A stretch of 64,000 nt of DNA from an uncultured Clostridia bacterium (GCA_927362715.1 CAKMIX010000012.1:1-64000), one strand, 5' to 3'; counted from the stretch's first letter, positions 13,957 to 24,010 are shown. A program made the numbers and translations. Notes: generated from the letters alone by a model not told the origin.

Positions 13957-15237
13957 ATGCCAAACGTACAGGAACTGAAAGCACAGCTTATGTCGGGCGC
14001 GTATGACGACAGGCTTCGGCGCGTCTATGTAACGGAAGACGCCGTCCAAGAACAGCGCGCACGCTACGCCGCGCTTGCCGAGACCTTCGCTTCCCTTTAT
14101 AACGCAGACCGCGATGTCCGCCTGTTCTCCGCGCCGGGGCGCACGGAGGTCGGCGGCAACCACACCGACCACAACCACGGCAGGGTGCTTGCGGCGGGCA
14201 TCAACCTTGACGCGGCAGCCGCTGCGGCGAAAAACGACGAAAACATCGTGCGCGTCAAATCTGCGGGCTACGACATGGATGTGGTAGACCTTTCCGATCT
14301 GTCTGTGCACAAAAACGAGCGCGGCCACTCGCCCGCTTTGGTGCGCGGGATGTGCCGGGGCTTTTTGAACCACGGCTACAAGATCGGCGGCTTTGATGCG
14401 GCGACCGTATCGCAGGTGCTGTCGGGCTCGGGGCTTTCTTCCTCGGCGGCGTATGAAGTGCTGGTGGGTGTAATGCTCAACGCGCTTTATAACGACGGCG
14501 CGGCGGATGCCGTGACCATCGCAAAGATCGCGCAGTACGCCGAGAACGAATACTTCGGCAAGCCCTGCGGCTTAATGGATCAGACCGCGTGTGCGGTGGG
14601 GTCGTTTGTAACGATCGACTTTGCCGATCCCAAAAATCCCGCCATCGAAGAGGTCAAATTCGACTTTGCCGCGTGTTCGCACGCGCTGTGCATTGTGGAT
14701 ACGAAGGGCAGCCATTCGGATCTGACCGACGAATACGCTTATATCCGCGAGGAGATGGAAAGCGTCGCGCAGTGCTTTGGGAAAACCGTCCTGCGCGAAG
14801 TGCCTGAGGCGGACTTCTACGCCGCGCTGCCTTCTTTGCGCAAAAAGGTCGGCGACCGTGCGATTTTGCGCGCCATGCACTTCTACGCGGACAACGCCCG
14901 CGTGTTAAAGGAAGTCGCGGCGCTGCGCGCGGGGAATTTTGAGAGCTTCAAGCAGTACATACGCGAAAGCGGCTTTTCGTCGTTCATGTATAACCAGAAC
15001 GTGTTTTCCGTCAAAAAGCCGCAGGAACAGCCCGTTGCGCTGGCGCTCGCCGTTTCGCAGCAGGTGCTTGAGGGCCGCGGCGCGTGGCGCGTGCACGGCG
15101 GCGGTTTCGCGGGGACCATCCAGGCATTCGTGCCGCTGGATCTGCTCGAAGCGTATAAATCCGCCATGGAGAGCGTATTCGGCGCGGGGACATGCTATGT
15201 GCTGTCCATCCGTCCCGTGGGCGGCGTAGAAATCTGA
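13957..15237 (+). CDS. galK: Galactokinase
   Basis: GHMP-family kinase that phosphorylates galactose at C1 (Leloir pathway), 426 aa. It carries the galactokinase signature GRTEVGGNHTDHNHG (about residues 62-76), the ATP-binding GSGLSSSAAYE loop (about 158) and the C-terminal GGGFAGTIQA motif. It is about 30 aa longer than E. coli GalK, mainly at the N-terminus, as seen in other clostridial forms. galT and galE are not in the window. It probably acts on galactose released by the GH35 enzyme encoded at 45.3 kb. Confidence 0.93.
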   Translation: MPNVQELKAQLMSGAYDDRLRRVYVTEDAVQEQRARYAALAETFASLYNADRDVRLFSAPGRTEVGGNHTDHNHGRVLAAGINLDAAAAAAKNDENIVRVKSAGYDMDVVDLSDLSVHKNERGHSPALVRGMCRGFLNHGYKIGGFDAATVSQVLSGSGLSSSAAYEVLVGVMLNALYNDGAADAVTIAKIAQYAENEYFGKPCGLMDQTACAVGSFVTIDFADPKNPAIEEVKFDFAACSHALCIVDTKGSHSDLTDEYAYIREEMESVAQCFGKTVLREVPEADFYAALPSLRKKVGDRAILRAMHFYADNARVLKEVAALRAGNFESFKQYIRESGFSSFMYNQNVFSVKKPQEQPVALALAVSQQVLEGRGAWRVHGGGFAGTIQAFVPLDLLEAYKSAMESVFGAGTCYVLSIRPVGGVEI

Positions 15238-15257
15238 TCGATCGAAGGCGATAAGGA

Positions 15258-16277
15258 ATGAACACAAAGGCACTTTTGCAAACGCTGACCGCAGCTCCCG
15301 GTGTTTCCGGCGATGAGCGCGGGATCGCCGAAACGGCAAAAGAATGGCTCGCAGAATACGGCGAGGTGCGCACGGACGCCTTGGGCAGCGTGATCTGCAC
15401 TGTAAAAGGCGGCGGGAAACGGAAGATCCTGCTCGACGCGCATATGGATCAGGTGGGCCTGATCGTTTTGGAGATCACGCCCGATGGCTTCCTGCGCGCC
15501 GCGCCCTGCGGCGGCATCGACCGCCGGATTTTGGCGGCAGAAGAAGTTACCGTTTACGGCAAAACGCCGCTTTACGGCGTGATCACCAGCACGCCTCCGC
15601 ACTTGCTTTCCGGCGATGACGCGGGGAAAGTGCCCGAAACCATACTTGTAGACATCGGCATGACCGCCGAACAGGCAAAGGAACAGGTGTGCGCGGGCGA
15701 CCGCATCGCGCTTCGTTCCGAATTCCGGCAGCTTGCGGGAGATTGCGTATCCGCGCCCGCACTCGATGACCGCGCGGGGCTCTGCGTGCTGCTCGAAGCG
15801 CTCGAACAGCTCAAAGCGGCGGGCTGCACGGATGATCTGACCGTGGTGTTCTCCGTCTTGGAGGAAACGACCGAGGGCGGGGCGCGCGCAGCTGCATTTT
15901 CGGCGGAAGCCGACCTCTGCCTTGCGGTGGACGTGACCTTTGCGAAAACGCCCGACGAAAAGGAAGAGGAGACCGGTGCGCTCGGCGGCGGGCCGATGGT
16001 GGGCTTTGCACCGTCGCTTTCCCGCGCAGTGAGCGTCGGGTTTCAAAAAACAGCGGAACGCTGCGGGATCCCGTATCAGGTAGAAGTTATGGGGGGACTT
16101 AGCGGCACGAACGCCGACGCGATGGCGGCGGCAGCCGGCGGGGTGCGCACGGGGCTCGTGTCCGTGCCGCTTCGCTATATGCACACGGGCGTGGAAGTTG
16201 TAAGCGCGGCGGATGTGGAAAATTCTGCGCGGCTGCTTGCGGAATTTATTTTGCGGGAGGCGACAGAACTATGCTGA
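15258..16277 (+). CDS. M42 family metallopeptidase (first of two)
   Basis: A 339-aa cytoplasmic dinuclear zinc aminopeptidase of the glutamyl/endoglucanase-like M42 family. Visible ligands are His in DAHMDQVG (about 73), Asp in ALDDRAGL (about 175), the catalytic and ligand Glu pair in LEETTEGG (about 206-207), Asp in AVDVTF and the terminal His in RYMHTGVEV. It probably trims peptides as a tetrahedral dodecamer, as known for the family. The stop overlaps the next M42 gene by 7 bp, so the two may be coexpressed or hetero-oligomeric. Confidence 0.9.
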   Translation: MNTKALLQTLTAAPGVSGDERGIAETAKEWLAEYGEVRTDALGSVICTVKGGGKRKILLDAHMDQVGLIVLEITPDGFLRAAPCGGIDRRILAAEEVTVYGKTPLYGVITSTPPHLLSGDDAGKVPETILVDIGMTAEQAKEQVCAGDRIALRSEFRQLAGDCVSAPALDDRAGLCVLLEALEQLKAAGCTDDLTVVFSVLEETTEGGARAAAFSAEADLCLAVDVTFAKTPDEKEEETGALGGGPMVGFAPSLSRAVSVGFQKTAERCGIPYQVEVMGGLSGTNADAMAAAAGGVRTGLVSVPLRYMHTGVEVVSAADVENSARLLAEFILREATELC

Positions 16278-17278
16278 AAACGCTTTGCATGCTTGACGCA
16301 GCCTCCGGGCGCGAGGACGCGGTGCGCGACTTCGTGCTCAAAAACCTCCCCGCAGACGCAACGCATACCGTTGACGCGCTCGGCAATATCCTTGTCGAAA
16401 AAAAGGGCGCAAAGCGCGCGAAACACAAGGTCGCGCTGTTCGCGCACATGGATGAGGTCGCCCTCCTTATTACCCATATCACCGACGACGGCTTCCTGCG
16501 CTTTGAGACGGTCGGCGGCATCGACGCGCGCGTGCTGTTCGGGAAAGCGGTGCGCTTGGAAAGCGGCGCAGTCGGCGTGATCGGCGGCAAGGCGGTGCAC
16601 CATCTCTCGAAAGACGAGCGCGACAAGCTCCCCGACGTGCATGCGCTTTGCATCGACATCGGCGCCGCCTCGCGCGAAGAAGCGGAGAGGTACGCGGCGC
16701 TCGGCGACAACGCCTATTTTTGCGCGGACTATACCGAATTCGGCGACGGCTTCGTAAAAGCCAAGGCGCTCGACGACCGCGTGGGCGTCGCCATCCTGCT
16801 CGAGATGCTGCAAAAGCCCCAGCCGTATGACCTGACCTGCTGCTTCACCGTGCAGGAGGAGATCGGCACGCGCGGCGCGGGTGCGGCGGCGTACACGGTG
16901 CGCCCCGACTATGCGGTTGTGCTCGAATGCACCACGGCGGCAGACCTTGCGGACGTTGCAGGGCACAAGCGCGTATGCGCGCTCGGCAAAGGTGCGGTGG
17001 TCGGCTTTATGGATCGCGGCACGGTCTATGACCGCGACCTTTACCGGCTGGCGTTTGAAACCGCAGAGAAAAACAATATCCCCTGCCAGACCAAAACGCT
17101 CGTCGCGGGCGGCAACGACGCGGCGGCGATCCACAAGGCGGCGGGCGGGATAAAGACCGTGGCGGTCAGCGTGCCGTGCCGGTATATCCACTCCCCGTCG
17201 TGCGTCGCAAAGCAGGCGGACATCGAAAGCACGGCAATGCTCGCACAGTGCCTTGCCGAAGCGCTTTGTAATGCTTAA
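16271..17278 (+). CDS. M42 family metallopeptidase (second of two)
   Basis: A 335-aa paralogue of the preceding gene with the same order of metal ligands: FAHMDEVA, ALDDRVGV, VQEEIGTRG, and HSPSCVA near the C-terminus where the first copy has HTGVEV. The two differ enough in sequence to suggest different residue preference rather than simple duplication. The stop overlaps the GNAT gene (ATGCTTAA), continuing the tightly coupled operon. Confidence 0.9.
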   Translation: MLKTLCMLDAASGREDAVRDFVLKNLPADATHTVDALGNILVEKKGAKRAKHKVALFAHMDEVALLITHITDDGFLRFETVGGIDARVLFGKAVRLESGAVGVIGGKAVHHLSKDERDKLPDVHALCIDIGAASREEAERYAALGDNAYFCADYTEFGDGFVKAKALDDRVGVAILLEMLQKPQPYDLTCCFTVQEEIGTRGAGAAAYTVRPDYAVVLECTTAADLADVAGHKRVCALGKGAVVGFMDRGTVYDRDLYRLAFETAEKNNIPCQTKTLVAGGNDAAAIHKAAGGIKTVAVSVPCRYIHSPSCVAKQADIESTAMLAQCLAEALCNA

Positions 17279-18035
17279 ACGGCTGGAGCGCATCGCGAAC
17301 GATACGGCGGGACGGCTCGCGGGGCTGTTCCCGAGCGACCTGCCCGCCGCGCTTGCCGCCGCCGGGTGCGACCCGATCGAAACCGAAAGCGTCTGGGTGC
17401 AGGAAAAGGAAAGCGGCGCAAAAACGGCGTTCTGCGTTTTGCAGAAAAACGGGCGGGCGTCTCTTGCCGCCGAAGCGGATGCAGACACGGAAGAGCTGCG
17501 CGCCTTTCTGTGCGCTTCGGGTGCACGCGAGGTGCAGGCGGCGGTCGGGCTTCTTACGGCGCTCGGCATGCCGGCACAAACGCGCTGTGACCTGATGCGG
17601 CTTGAAATGCAGATCCCGCCCGAAGCGGAAACGGCGTTTATCACGGACGGGCTTGATAAGATCTACGACCTGCTTGTAACCGCAGACGGCACCCCTGCGG
17701 CGGCGGACGAGAAAAACGCATGGATCGCGCGCAATGCACGCGGCATTTTCGGCGGCAAAACGCTTTTGACAGCGGCTTTGGCGGACAGCGGCGAACCGGT
17801 CGCCTGCGCCGCTGCCGATCTGTTCGGCGACTATGCTTTTTTGCGCGACGTGGCAAGCGCGCAAAACTTCCGAAACCGCGGGCTGGCGCGCGCCTGTGTT
17901 TGTACGCTTTGTGAACCCCTGCGGGAACGGAACAAACAGGTCTTTCTGCTCGCCGCCGAAAGCACGGCGGGCTTTTACCGCAAATGCGGTTTTATAAAAA
18001 CGGATACGGTCGGACCGGGAAACATAAAGTCATGA
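17271..18035 (+). CDS. GNAT family N-acetyltransferase
   Basis: A 254-aa protein with an uncharacterised N-terminal region (1-130) and a C-terminal GNAT fold. The acetyl-CoA loop is AQNFRNRGLARA (about 200), followed by the FYRKCGF end motif. The start ATG at 17271 overlaps the M42 stop by 8 bp; the earlier in-frame ATG at 17253 lacks a ribosome binding site. The acceptor substrate is unknown. The stop overlaps the next gene as ATGA. Confidence 0.82.
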   Translation: MLKRLERIANDTAGRLAGLFPSDLPAALAAAGCDPIETESVWVQEKESGAKTAFCVLQKNGRASLAAEADADTEELRAFLCASGAREVQAAVGLLTALGMPAQTRCDLMRLEMQIPPEAETAFITDGLDKIYDLLVTADGTPAAADEKNAWIARNARGIFGGKTLLTAALADSGEPVACAAADLFGDYAFLRDVASAQNFRNRGLARACVCTLCEPLRERNKQVFLLAAESTAGFYRKCGFIKTDTVGPGNIKS

Positions 18036-19318
18036 GGAATTTTTTTGCATTTTCGGATACAATAGAACAAGCGTCTGCTGCGGCGCTCGAAAATACGCGC
18101 GCACAGTTTCAAAAGATCGACGCGCAAACGGAATACAACCAGCGTCGTGTGCTGGCGGCTTTTATCCAAAACCGTGTGGACGAAGCGGATTTCGGCACGA
18201 CCACGGGCTATGGCTATTCCGACCGCGGGCGCGAGAAATTGGATAAGCTCACGGCGGACATTTTCGGCGCGGAGCGCGCGTTCATTCGCGCGGGGGCGCT
18301 TTCCTGCGGGACACACACCCTGTCGGTCTGCCTGTTCGGGGTGCTGCGCCCCGGCGACGTGATGCTGTGCGTCACAGGCACGCCCTACGACACGCTGCTT
18401 TCGACCATCGGCATTGACGGCGGGAAAAGCGCGGGCAAGGGGACGCTTAAAGATTTCGGCGTACAGTACCGTCAGGTGGAGCTTACGGAAAACGATATGC
18501 TCGACCTTGCCGCCATCGAACGCGAAGCCGCGCGCACGGATGTGCGCATGGTATATCTTCAGCGTTCGCGCGGGTATGCTTTGCGGCACAGCCTTTCGGT
18601 CGCGGAGATCGAAGCAGCCGCAGAGCTGGTCCACCGCGTAAATCCCGGCGCCGTCGTCATGGTGGACAACTGCTACGGCGAATTTGCCGAGGAAAAGGAG
18701 CCGACCGAGGTCGGCGCAGACTTAATGGCGGGGTCGCTCATCAAAAACGCGGGCGGCGGCATTGCGCCGTCGGGCGGCTATATCGCGGGGCGCGCAGATC
18801 TTGTGGAGCTTTGCGCCTGCCGCCTGACCACGCCGGGGCTCGGGCTTGAGGTCGGCGCCTCGCTCGGGCAGAACCGCGCGCTGTTCATGGGCCTGTTCCA
18901 CGCGCCGCACGTTGTCGGCGAGGCGCTCAAGACCGCCGTGTTCGCCGCCGCGCTGTTCGAAACGCTCGGCTTTGCGGTCACGCCGCGGTCGGACGAACCG
19001 CGCCATGATATTATCCAGGCGATCCAACTCGAAAACGCCGACCGCCTGATCGCATTCTGCCAGGGACTGCAAAAGGGCGCGCCCGTGGATGCGTATGTTT
19101 CCCCCGAACCATGGGATATGCCCGGGTATGACAACCAGGTTATCATGGCGGCGGGGGCGTTCACGTCGGGGTCGTCCATCGAGCTCTCCGCCGACGCGCC
19201 GCTTCGGGAACCGTTTGCCGTCTGGATGCAGGGCGGGCTCAACTTCCATACGGGAAAAGTCGGCGTGATGCTTGCCGCCGAGGAATTGCAGAAGCGCGGA
19301 TTGCTGAAGCAGAAATGA
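18032..19318 (+). CDS. Methionine gamma-lyase family PLP enzyme (YnbB-like)
   Basis: A 428-aa fold-type I PLP enzyme of the family historically called aluminium resistance protein, or YnbB in Bacillus. The Schiff-base lysine is in GSLIKNAGGG (about residue 234), with VMVDNCYGEF upstream providing the PLP aspartate. The start at 18032 overlaps the GNAT stop (ATGA). The reaction is not firmly established for the family; a C-S lyase role is inferred. Last gene of the operon; no terminator hairpin is visible before the repeat cluster. Confidence 0.88.
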   Translation: MRNFFAFSDTIEQASAAALENTRAQFQKIDAQTEYNQRRVLAAFIQNRVDEADFGTTTGYGYSDRGREKLDKLTADIFGAERAFIRAGALSCGTHTLSVCLFGVLRPGDVMLCVTGTPYDTLLSTIGIDGGKSAGKGTLKDFGVQYRQVELTENDMLDLAAIEREAARTDVRMVYLQRSRGYALRHSLSVAEIEAAAELVHRVNPGAVVMVDNCYGEFAEEKEPTEVGADLMAGSLIKNAGGGIAPSGGYIAGRADLVELCACRLTTPGLGLEVGASLGQNRALFMGLFHAPHVVGEALKTAVFAAALFETLGFAVTPRSDEPRHDIIQAIQLENADRLIAFCQGLQKGAPVDAYVSPEPWDMPGYDNQVIMAAGAFTSGSSIELSADAPLREPFAVWMQGGLNFHTGKVGVMLAAEELQKRGLLKQK

Positions 19319-19378
19319 GATTCGAAGGGCAGAAGCAAAGCGTTGGCTTTCCCGCACAGCCGAAATTTTGCTCCATCT

Positions 19379-19655
19379 CGTAGGGGCGGGTCTCTGCGCC
19401 CGCCCGCGAACAGAAGTCAGATTTCAGAGGTCAGGACTTGCGCGGGGATGTTTCATCGAAACCGTGTGTTTGCGCAACCTTTCGGCTGTGAAAGCAATTA
19501 AAAATCTACTGAAACCCGCCCCTACGGGGTTCGTACAGATTTTCGCCACGATAATAAATTTTTACCCTCATCTGACATCTGATTTCTGACATCTGATTTC
19601 TGTAACCGCCCCACCACACGTCTAATATCTAACATCTAACGTCTAAAATCTGAAA
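19379..19655. repeat. Rearranged repeat-family cluster upstream of phosphohexomutase
   Basis: Core terminus CGTAGGGGCGGGTCTCTGCG (19379) with TYAGANN heptamers (19411-19436), ACCCGCCCCTACGGGG (19516-19531), and heptamers at 19571-19606 and 19617-19651. The last array runs straight into the ribosome binding site of the phosphohexomutase gene. Confidence 0.65.
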
Positions 19656-19666
19656 GGGTGTCGCCT

Positions 19667-21202
19667 ATGAACCTTTTACACTTAAAAAGCGGTACGGATG
19701 TGCGCGGGACGGCGATCAACGAAGCCGCGCCCGAACAGATCGATCTGACCGACGAGGTTGTCCGCCGCGTCATTGCGGCGTTCGTGCCGTTCCTTGCAAA
19801 AAAGAGCGGCAAGCGCGCGGAAGAATTAAAAATCTCGGTCGGGCACGATTCGCGCGTGTCCGCCGAGCGCATCCGCCGTGCGGTGATCACGGAACTTGCC
19901 GCGCAAAGCGTGCATATCTTGGACTGCGGGCTGTGCTCCACGCCCGCCATGTTCATGACGACGCAGACCGAAGGCTGCGACGGCGCGGTGCAGATCACCG
20001 CAAGCCACCACCCGTGGGACAGAAACGGCCTCAAATTCTTTACGCGCACGGGCGGCATTTCGGGCGCACAGCTCACGGAGATCCTCTCTGCCGCCGCGAC
20101 GGTGGAATTGTGTGCGGCGCCGACAGAGATCAAAGCCGAAAAACTTGACTATCTGCCCATATACTGCGCGCATTTGCAGAATCTTATCAAAGAAGGCGTG
20201 CAAAGCACGGATTACGACCACCCGCTTGCGGGCATGAAGATCGTTGTGGACGCGGGCAACGGCGTGGGCGGCTTTTACGCGGACCGCGTGCTTGCGCCCT
20301 TGGGGGCGGACACGGCGGGAAGCTGCTGCCTTGACCCGGACGGACGCTTCCCGAACCACATCCCCAATCCCGAAAATGCGGAAGCCATGGAAAGCGTGCG
20401 GCAGGCGACGCTGCGCGCGCACGCCGACCTCGGCGTGATCTTCGACACGGACGTGGACCGCGGTGCGGCGGTGACGGCGAACGGCGAAGCGCTCAACCGC
20501 AACCGCCTTGTCGCCGTGGCGGCTGCCATTGCACTGGAGGAAAGCCCCGGCGGCACGATCGTGACCGATTCCGTGACCTCGGCGGGCTTGACAAAATTTA
20601 TCAACGAAACGCTCGGCGGCAAACACCTGCGCTTCAAGCGCGGCTACAAAAACGTTATCGACGAAGCCGAACGGCGCACGAAAACGGGCGAAAACGTCCC
20701 GCTTGCCATCGAGACCTCAGGGCACGCGGCGTTTTGCGAAAACTATTTCCTTGATGACGGCGCATATCTTGTCACGCGCATCATCATCAAGCTCTGCCGC
20801 TTAAAGCGCGAAGGGAAAACGCTCGGCACACTTCTCGCCGCGCTCGAAGAACCCGCTGAGGAAGCAGAGGTGCGGCTGCCCATCACCGAAGCGGATTTCC
20901 GCGCCTGCGGCGAACGCGTTTTGGCGCTTGCGGAAGAACGGGCGCGCGCATCGGCGGGCGTGACCGTGGCGGACGACAGCTATGAGGGCGTCAAGGTCAT
21001 TTTTCCGGAAGATGCGGGTGACGGCTTTTTCATCCTGCGCTTAAGCGTCCACGATCCGCTCCTGCCGGTGAATCTGGAATCCGCAAAAGCGGGCGGGGTG
21101 CGGCGCATCGCGCAGGCGCTGCTGCATCTTCTTTCGGGCGCAGAGGGCATAGACCTTCTTCCGCTGCAACAATTTTGCGGGGAAATCGGGAAAGGATATT
21201 GA
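19667..21202 (+). CDS. Phosphomannomutase/phosphoglucomutase
   Basis: A 511-aa alpha-D-phosphohexomutase that interconverts hexose 6- and 1-phosphates. It has the phosphoserine loop TASHHPWDRNG (about residue 113-123), the metal loop DTDVDRG (about 263), the sugar-binding ETSGH (about 346) and a C-terminal phosphate-binding region. The TASHHPWDRNG form is the ManB/PgmB type rather than GlmM. The ATG at 19667 follows GAAAGGGTG; the GTG at 19658 is part of that site. Its leader consists of heptamer repeats. It could link galactose and mannose use to envelope sugar synthesis. Confidence 0.9.
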   Translation: MNLLHLKSGTDVRGTAINEAAPEQIDLTDEVVRRVIAAFVPFLAKKSGKRAEELKISVGHDSRVSAERIRRAVITELAAQSVHILDCGLCSTPAMFMTTQTEGCDGAVQITASHHPWDRNGLKFFTRTGGISGAQLTEILSAAATVELCAAPTEIKAEKLDYLPIYCAHLQNLIKEGVQSTDYDHPLAGMKIVVDAGNGVGGFYADRVLAPLGADTAGSCCLDPDGRFPNHIPNPENAEAMESVRQATLRAHADLGVIFDTDVDRGAAVTANGEALNRNRLVAVAAAIALEESPGGTIVTDSVTSAGLTKFINETLGGKHLRFKRGYKNVIDEAERRTKTGENVPLAIETSGHAAFCENYFLDDGAYLVTRIIIKLCRLKREGKTLGTLLAALEEPAEEAEVRLPITEADFRACGERVLALAEERARASAGVTVADDSYEGVKVIFPEDAGDGFFILRLSVHDPLLPVNLESAKAGGVRRIAQALLHLLSGAEGIDLLPLQQFCGEIGKGY

Positions 21203-21226
21203 CAAAGGCAAATATTTTAATACAAT
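21199..21226 (+). promoter_or_regulatory. Sigma-A promoter of acpP
   Basis: TTGACA (21199-21204), 16-bp spacer, TACAAT (21221-21226). The -35 box overlaps the TGA stop of the preceding gene (21200-21202). Confidence 0.8.
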
Positions 21227-21272
21227 GTAGTATATATTGGTTATCCCAATACGTTCCCGGGAGGTGTAAATC

Positions 21273-21497
21273 ATGATATTTGAAAAGGTCAGAGACATTA
21301 TCTGCGACCAGTTTGACGTCGAGGAGGATGCCGTCACACCGGAAACGCTTCTCGAAGAGGATCTGGACGCGGACAGCCTGGATCTTGTGGATCTGGTGAT
21401 GTCATTTGAGGATGAGTTTCAAATCGAAGTCCCCGAAGAGGAGATCGAAAACATCAAGACCGTCGGCGACATCGTGAAGTATATTGAGGAACACTAA
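21273..21497 (+). CDS. acpP: Acyl carrier protein
   Basis: A 74-aa acidic four-helix carrier protein of type II fatty acid synthesis. The 4'-phosphopantetheine site is S35 in the DADSLDLVD motif; the length and acidic composition are typical. The start follows GGGAGGTG. It is monocistronic between its own promoter and a GC-rich hairpin, and lies apart from any fab genes in this window. plsX at 55.5 kb uses acyl-ACP and is functionally linked. Confidence 0.95.
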   Translation: MIFEKVRDIICDQFDVEEDAVTPETLLEEDLDADSLDLVDLVMSFEDEFQIEVPEEEIENIKTVGDIVKYIEEH

Positions 21498-21511
21498 GGA
21501 ACAAGAAATGC

Positions 21512-21538
21512 GCGGGGGCGTCCGAGCGGCGCCCCCGC
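21512..21538 (+). terminator. GC-rich hairpin after acpP
   Basis: Stem GCGGGGGCG (21512-21520) with CGCCCCCGC (21530-21538), followed only by AAGTTT. This may be a weak terminator that allows read-through into proS. Confidence 0.5.
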
Positions 21539-21565
21539 AAGTTTCAGAAAGCGAGCAGGAAAGAA

Positions 21566-23002
21566 ATGGCTAAGGAAAAGAAGTTTGTCGAAGAGATCAC
21601 CTCCATGGAGGTGGACTTCGCCAAGTGGTACACCGACGTCGTCAAAAAAGCGGAGCTGATCGAATACACGGGCGTGAAAGGGTGCCTTGCGCTGCGCCCT
21701 TACGGCTATGCCATTTGGGAGAACATACAGAAGATCCTGGACGAAAAATTCAAGGCGCTCGGGCATGAAAACGTCTGCATGCCGATGTTCATCCCCGAAA
21801 GCCTGCTGAATAAGGAAAAAGAACATGTTGAGGGCTTTGCGCCCGAGGTCGCGTGGATCACCTACGGCGGCAGCGAAAAGCTCGAGGAGCGCCTTTGCGT
21901 GCGCCCCACTTCGGAAACGCTGTTCTGCGAGCACTACAAATCCATCGTCCACTCCTACCGTGACCTGCCGAAGCTCTACAACCAGTGGGTCTCGGTGGTG
22001 CGCTGGGAAAAGACCACCCGCCCGTTCCTGCGCACCCGTGAATTCTGGTGGCAGGAGGGGCATACCATCCACGCCACCGAAGCGGAGGCGCGCGAGGAGA
22101 CGCTGCGGATGCTCGACGTCTATGCGGGCTTCTGCGAGCACGAGCTTGCCATGCCGGTCATCAAGGGCGTGAAAACCGAAAAGGAACGCTTCGCCGGCGC
22201 GGAGGACACCTACACCGTCGAGGCGCTCATGCACGACGGCAAGGCGCTGCAAAGCGCAACCTCGCACTATTTCGGCGACGGCTTTGCGCGTGCGTTCGAC
22301 ATTCAATATACCGACAAAAACAACACCCTGCAATATCCGTTCCAGACCTCGTGGGGCAGCTCGACGCGGCTCATCGGCGCGATCATCATGGCGCACGGCG
22401 ACGACCGCGGGCTTGTGCTCCCGCCCGCCGTCGCACCCATCCAGGTCATCGTCGTCCCCGTCGCGGCGCACAAGCCCGGCGTCATGGAGGCGGCAGAAGC
22501 CGTCGAAGCGCGATTAAAACCCATCTGCCGCGTGAAAACCGATAAGACGGACAATTCCCCCGGCTGGAAGTTTGCGCAGTATGAGATGAAGGGCGTGCCG
22601 CTGCGGCTGGAGCTCGGTCCGCGCGACCTTGCGGAGAACCAATGCGTGCTCGTGCGGCGCGACAACGGCGAAAAGATCACGGTATCGCTCGACGAGCTCG
22701 AAGCGAAGATTCCCGAGCTGCTCGAAGCGGTGCGCAAAGGGCTTTACGATGCAGCGTTCGCACGCCGGGCAAATATGACCTTCACGGCGAAAACGTTCGA
22801 CGAGATCAAGGACATCGCGGAAAACAAGCCCGGCTTCATCAAAGCCATGTGGTGCGGCGACCGCGCCTGTGAGGACAAGCTCAAGGACGAGCTGGGCGTG
22901 ACCTCGCGCTGCATCCCCTTCGAGCAGGAGCATATCGGCGACACCTGTGTGTGCTGCGGCAAGCCCGCGACCAAAATGCTCTATTGGGGCAAGGCGTATT
23001 AA
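21566..23002 (+). CDS. proS: Prolyl-tRNA synthetase (archaeal/eukaryotic type)
   Basis: A 478-aa class II synthetase that charges tRNA-Pro. The length and lack of an editing insertion match the short ProS type 3 form. Visible are the motif 2 region ([17 protein letters not shown], about 150-166), motif 3 ([18 protein letters not shown]), the anticodon-binding domain (about 285-400) and the C-terminal zinc-like domain with CGDRACE and CVCCGKPA, ending in WGKAY as usual for this type. The start follows CAGGAAAG. It is probably transcribed partly from the acpP promoter. Confidence 0.95.
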   Translation: MAKEKKFVEEITSMEVDFAKWYTDVVKKAELIEYTGVKGCLALRPYGYAIWENIQKILDEKFKALGHENVCMPMFIPESLLNKEKEHVEGFAPEVAWITYGGSEKLEERLCVRPTSETLFCEHYKSIVHSYRDLPKLYNQWVSVVRWEKTTRPFLRTREFWWQEGHTIHATEAEAREETLRMLDVYAGFCEHELAMPVIKGVKTEKERFAGAEDTYTVEALMHDGKALQSATSHYFGDGFARAFDIQYTDKNNTLQYPFQTSWGSSTRLIGAIIMAHGDDRGLVLPPAVAPIQVIVVPVAAHKPGVMEAAEAVEARLKPICRVKTDKTDNSPGWKFAQYEMKGVPLRLELGPRDLAENQCVLVRRDNGEKITVSLDELEAKIPELLEAVRKGLYDAAFARRANMTFTAKTFDEIKDIAENKPGFIKAMWCGDRACEDKLKDELGVTSRCIPFEQEHIGDTCVCCGKPATKMLYWGKAY

Positions 23003-23023
23003 AGTCCCCTGCCCGGCGCGCAG

Positions 23024-23052
23024 TTGACATTTTTCGCGCGGGCGGGTATACT
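23024..23052 (+). promoter_or_regulatory. Sigma-A promoter of lipoprotein gene
   Basis: TTGACA (23024-23029), 17-bp spacer, TATACT (23047-23052), about 38 bp upstream of the start codon. Confidence 0.8.
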
Positions 23053-23090
23053 GAAAACAGATTCCGACTGCGGTAAGGGAAGTGTATTAT

Positions 23091-23795
23091 ATGGAAAAGA
23101 AAATCATCGCCGTGGCCTGTGTGCTGGTCATACTTGCCGTGACGCTGGCGGCGTGCGGCAGCAAATATCTGGTCATTACTGACGAGCACGGCTACACGCA
23201 CCTCGCCGTGACCGATGCAGAGGGGAACACGGTCCTCGACGAAAACGGCGACATACAGGTGTATGTCACAGACGAGAGCGGCGACCCCGTTACGCTGGAA
23301 AACGGGGCGTATGATGTGGCAGCGGTCACCTTCCCCGACGCAGTGGCGGACGGAGATACGCTGGAAACGCCGGATTATACGCTGACCATGCCCGACGGCT
23401 GGACGGCAAGCGATTCGGGACGGTTTTATCGTGACGATACCGAAAACGTCTATTTACAGATCACCAATTTCGGCGAGCTGGAGGACCAAACACTCGATAC
23501 GTATGTAGCGTCCATGCAGGAAAACATCAATGCACTGCTTGAGCAGACACAGCAAACGTACCCTTCCGCGTCGGTCGAATACAGCAACCACACGCTTTCA
23601 CAGGCAAACCGGATGGACAGCCGCGTGGTGGAGTTCCGCGTGCCGGATGCGGACGGCAACATGGCATATTATGCCATGAACGTCTACTTTGTATATCAGG
23701 GCGAGCTGTTCAAGGTGGATTATATTTGTATAGGCAGCTACGATGAGAGCTTTGATGTTCTCGGTGCATTGGACTACAGCTTGGTCATGAGATAA
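23091..23795 (+). CDS. Small lipoprotein with TDxxGN repeats
   Basis: A 234-aa exported lipoprotein with lipobox LAAC (C22). Residues 30-75 hold tandem TDEHGYTHL, TDAEGNTVL, DENGDIQV and TDESGDPVT repeats, like those at the N-terminus of the lipoprotein at 6489-8246. Residues 95-234 form a compact domain starting YTLTMPDGWTASDSGRFY that resembles PsbP/DcrB-type stress lipoprotein domains; this is a weak structural guess. The start at 23091 follows AAGGGAAGTG. It is flanked by its own promoter and terminator, hence a single gene. Confidence 0.75.
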   Translation: MEKKIIAVACVLVILAVTLAACGSKYLVITDEHGYTHLAVTDAEGNTVLDENGDIQVYVTDESGDPVTLENGAYDVAAVTFPDAVADGDTLETPDYTLTMPDGWTASDSGRFYRDDTENVYLQITNFGELEDQTLDTYVASMQENINALLEQTQQTYPSASVEYSNHTLSQANRMDSRVVEFRVPDADGNMAYYAMNVYFVYQGELFKVDYICIGSYDESFDVLGALDYSLVMR

Positions 23796-23817
23796 GGGTC
23801 CCGCAAATTTTCAATGT

Positions 23818-23849
23818 GCGGCGCGTCTTTTCGGACGCGCCGCTGTTTT
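23818..23849 (+). terminator. Terminator after small lipoprotein gene
   Basis: 10-bp stem GCGGCGCGTC (23818-23827) with GACGCGCCGC (23834-23843), then TGTTTTC. Confidence 0.9.
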
Positions 23850-23975
23850 CTTCCCTGCGGCGGGGGAAAATTCCAACAGCGGCAGCTCTTGGGAAAGCGT
23901 TCGTCCGATTCACCGAAAAACAAGAAGCAAAATTGTGAAATATAGAAAAAGTAAAAACCTTTTATGAATAAAATG

Positions 23976-24004
23976 TTGACTTTTCCAAGAAATGCTCCTA
24001 TAAT
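23976..24004 (+). promoter_or_regulatory. Strong sigma-A promoter of structured leader and dockerin gene
   Basis: TTGACT (23976-23981), 17-bp spacer, consensus TATAAT (23999-24004). The predicted RNA start is near 24011, almost 380 nt upstream of the coding start. Confidence 0.8.
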
Positions 24005-24010
24005 TTGAAT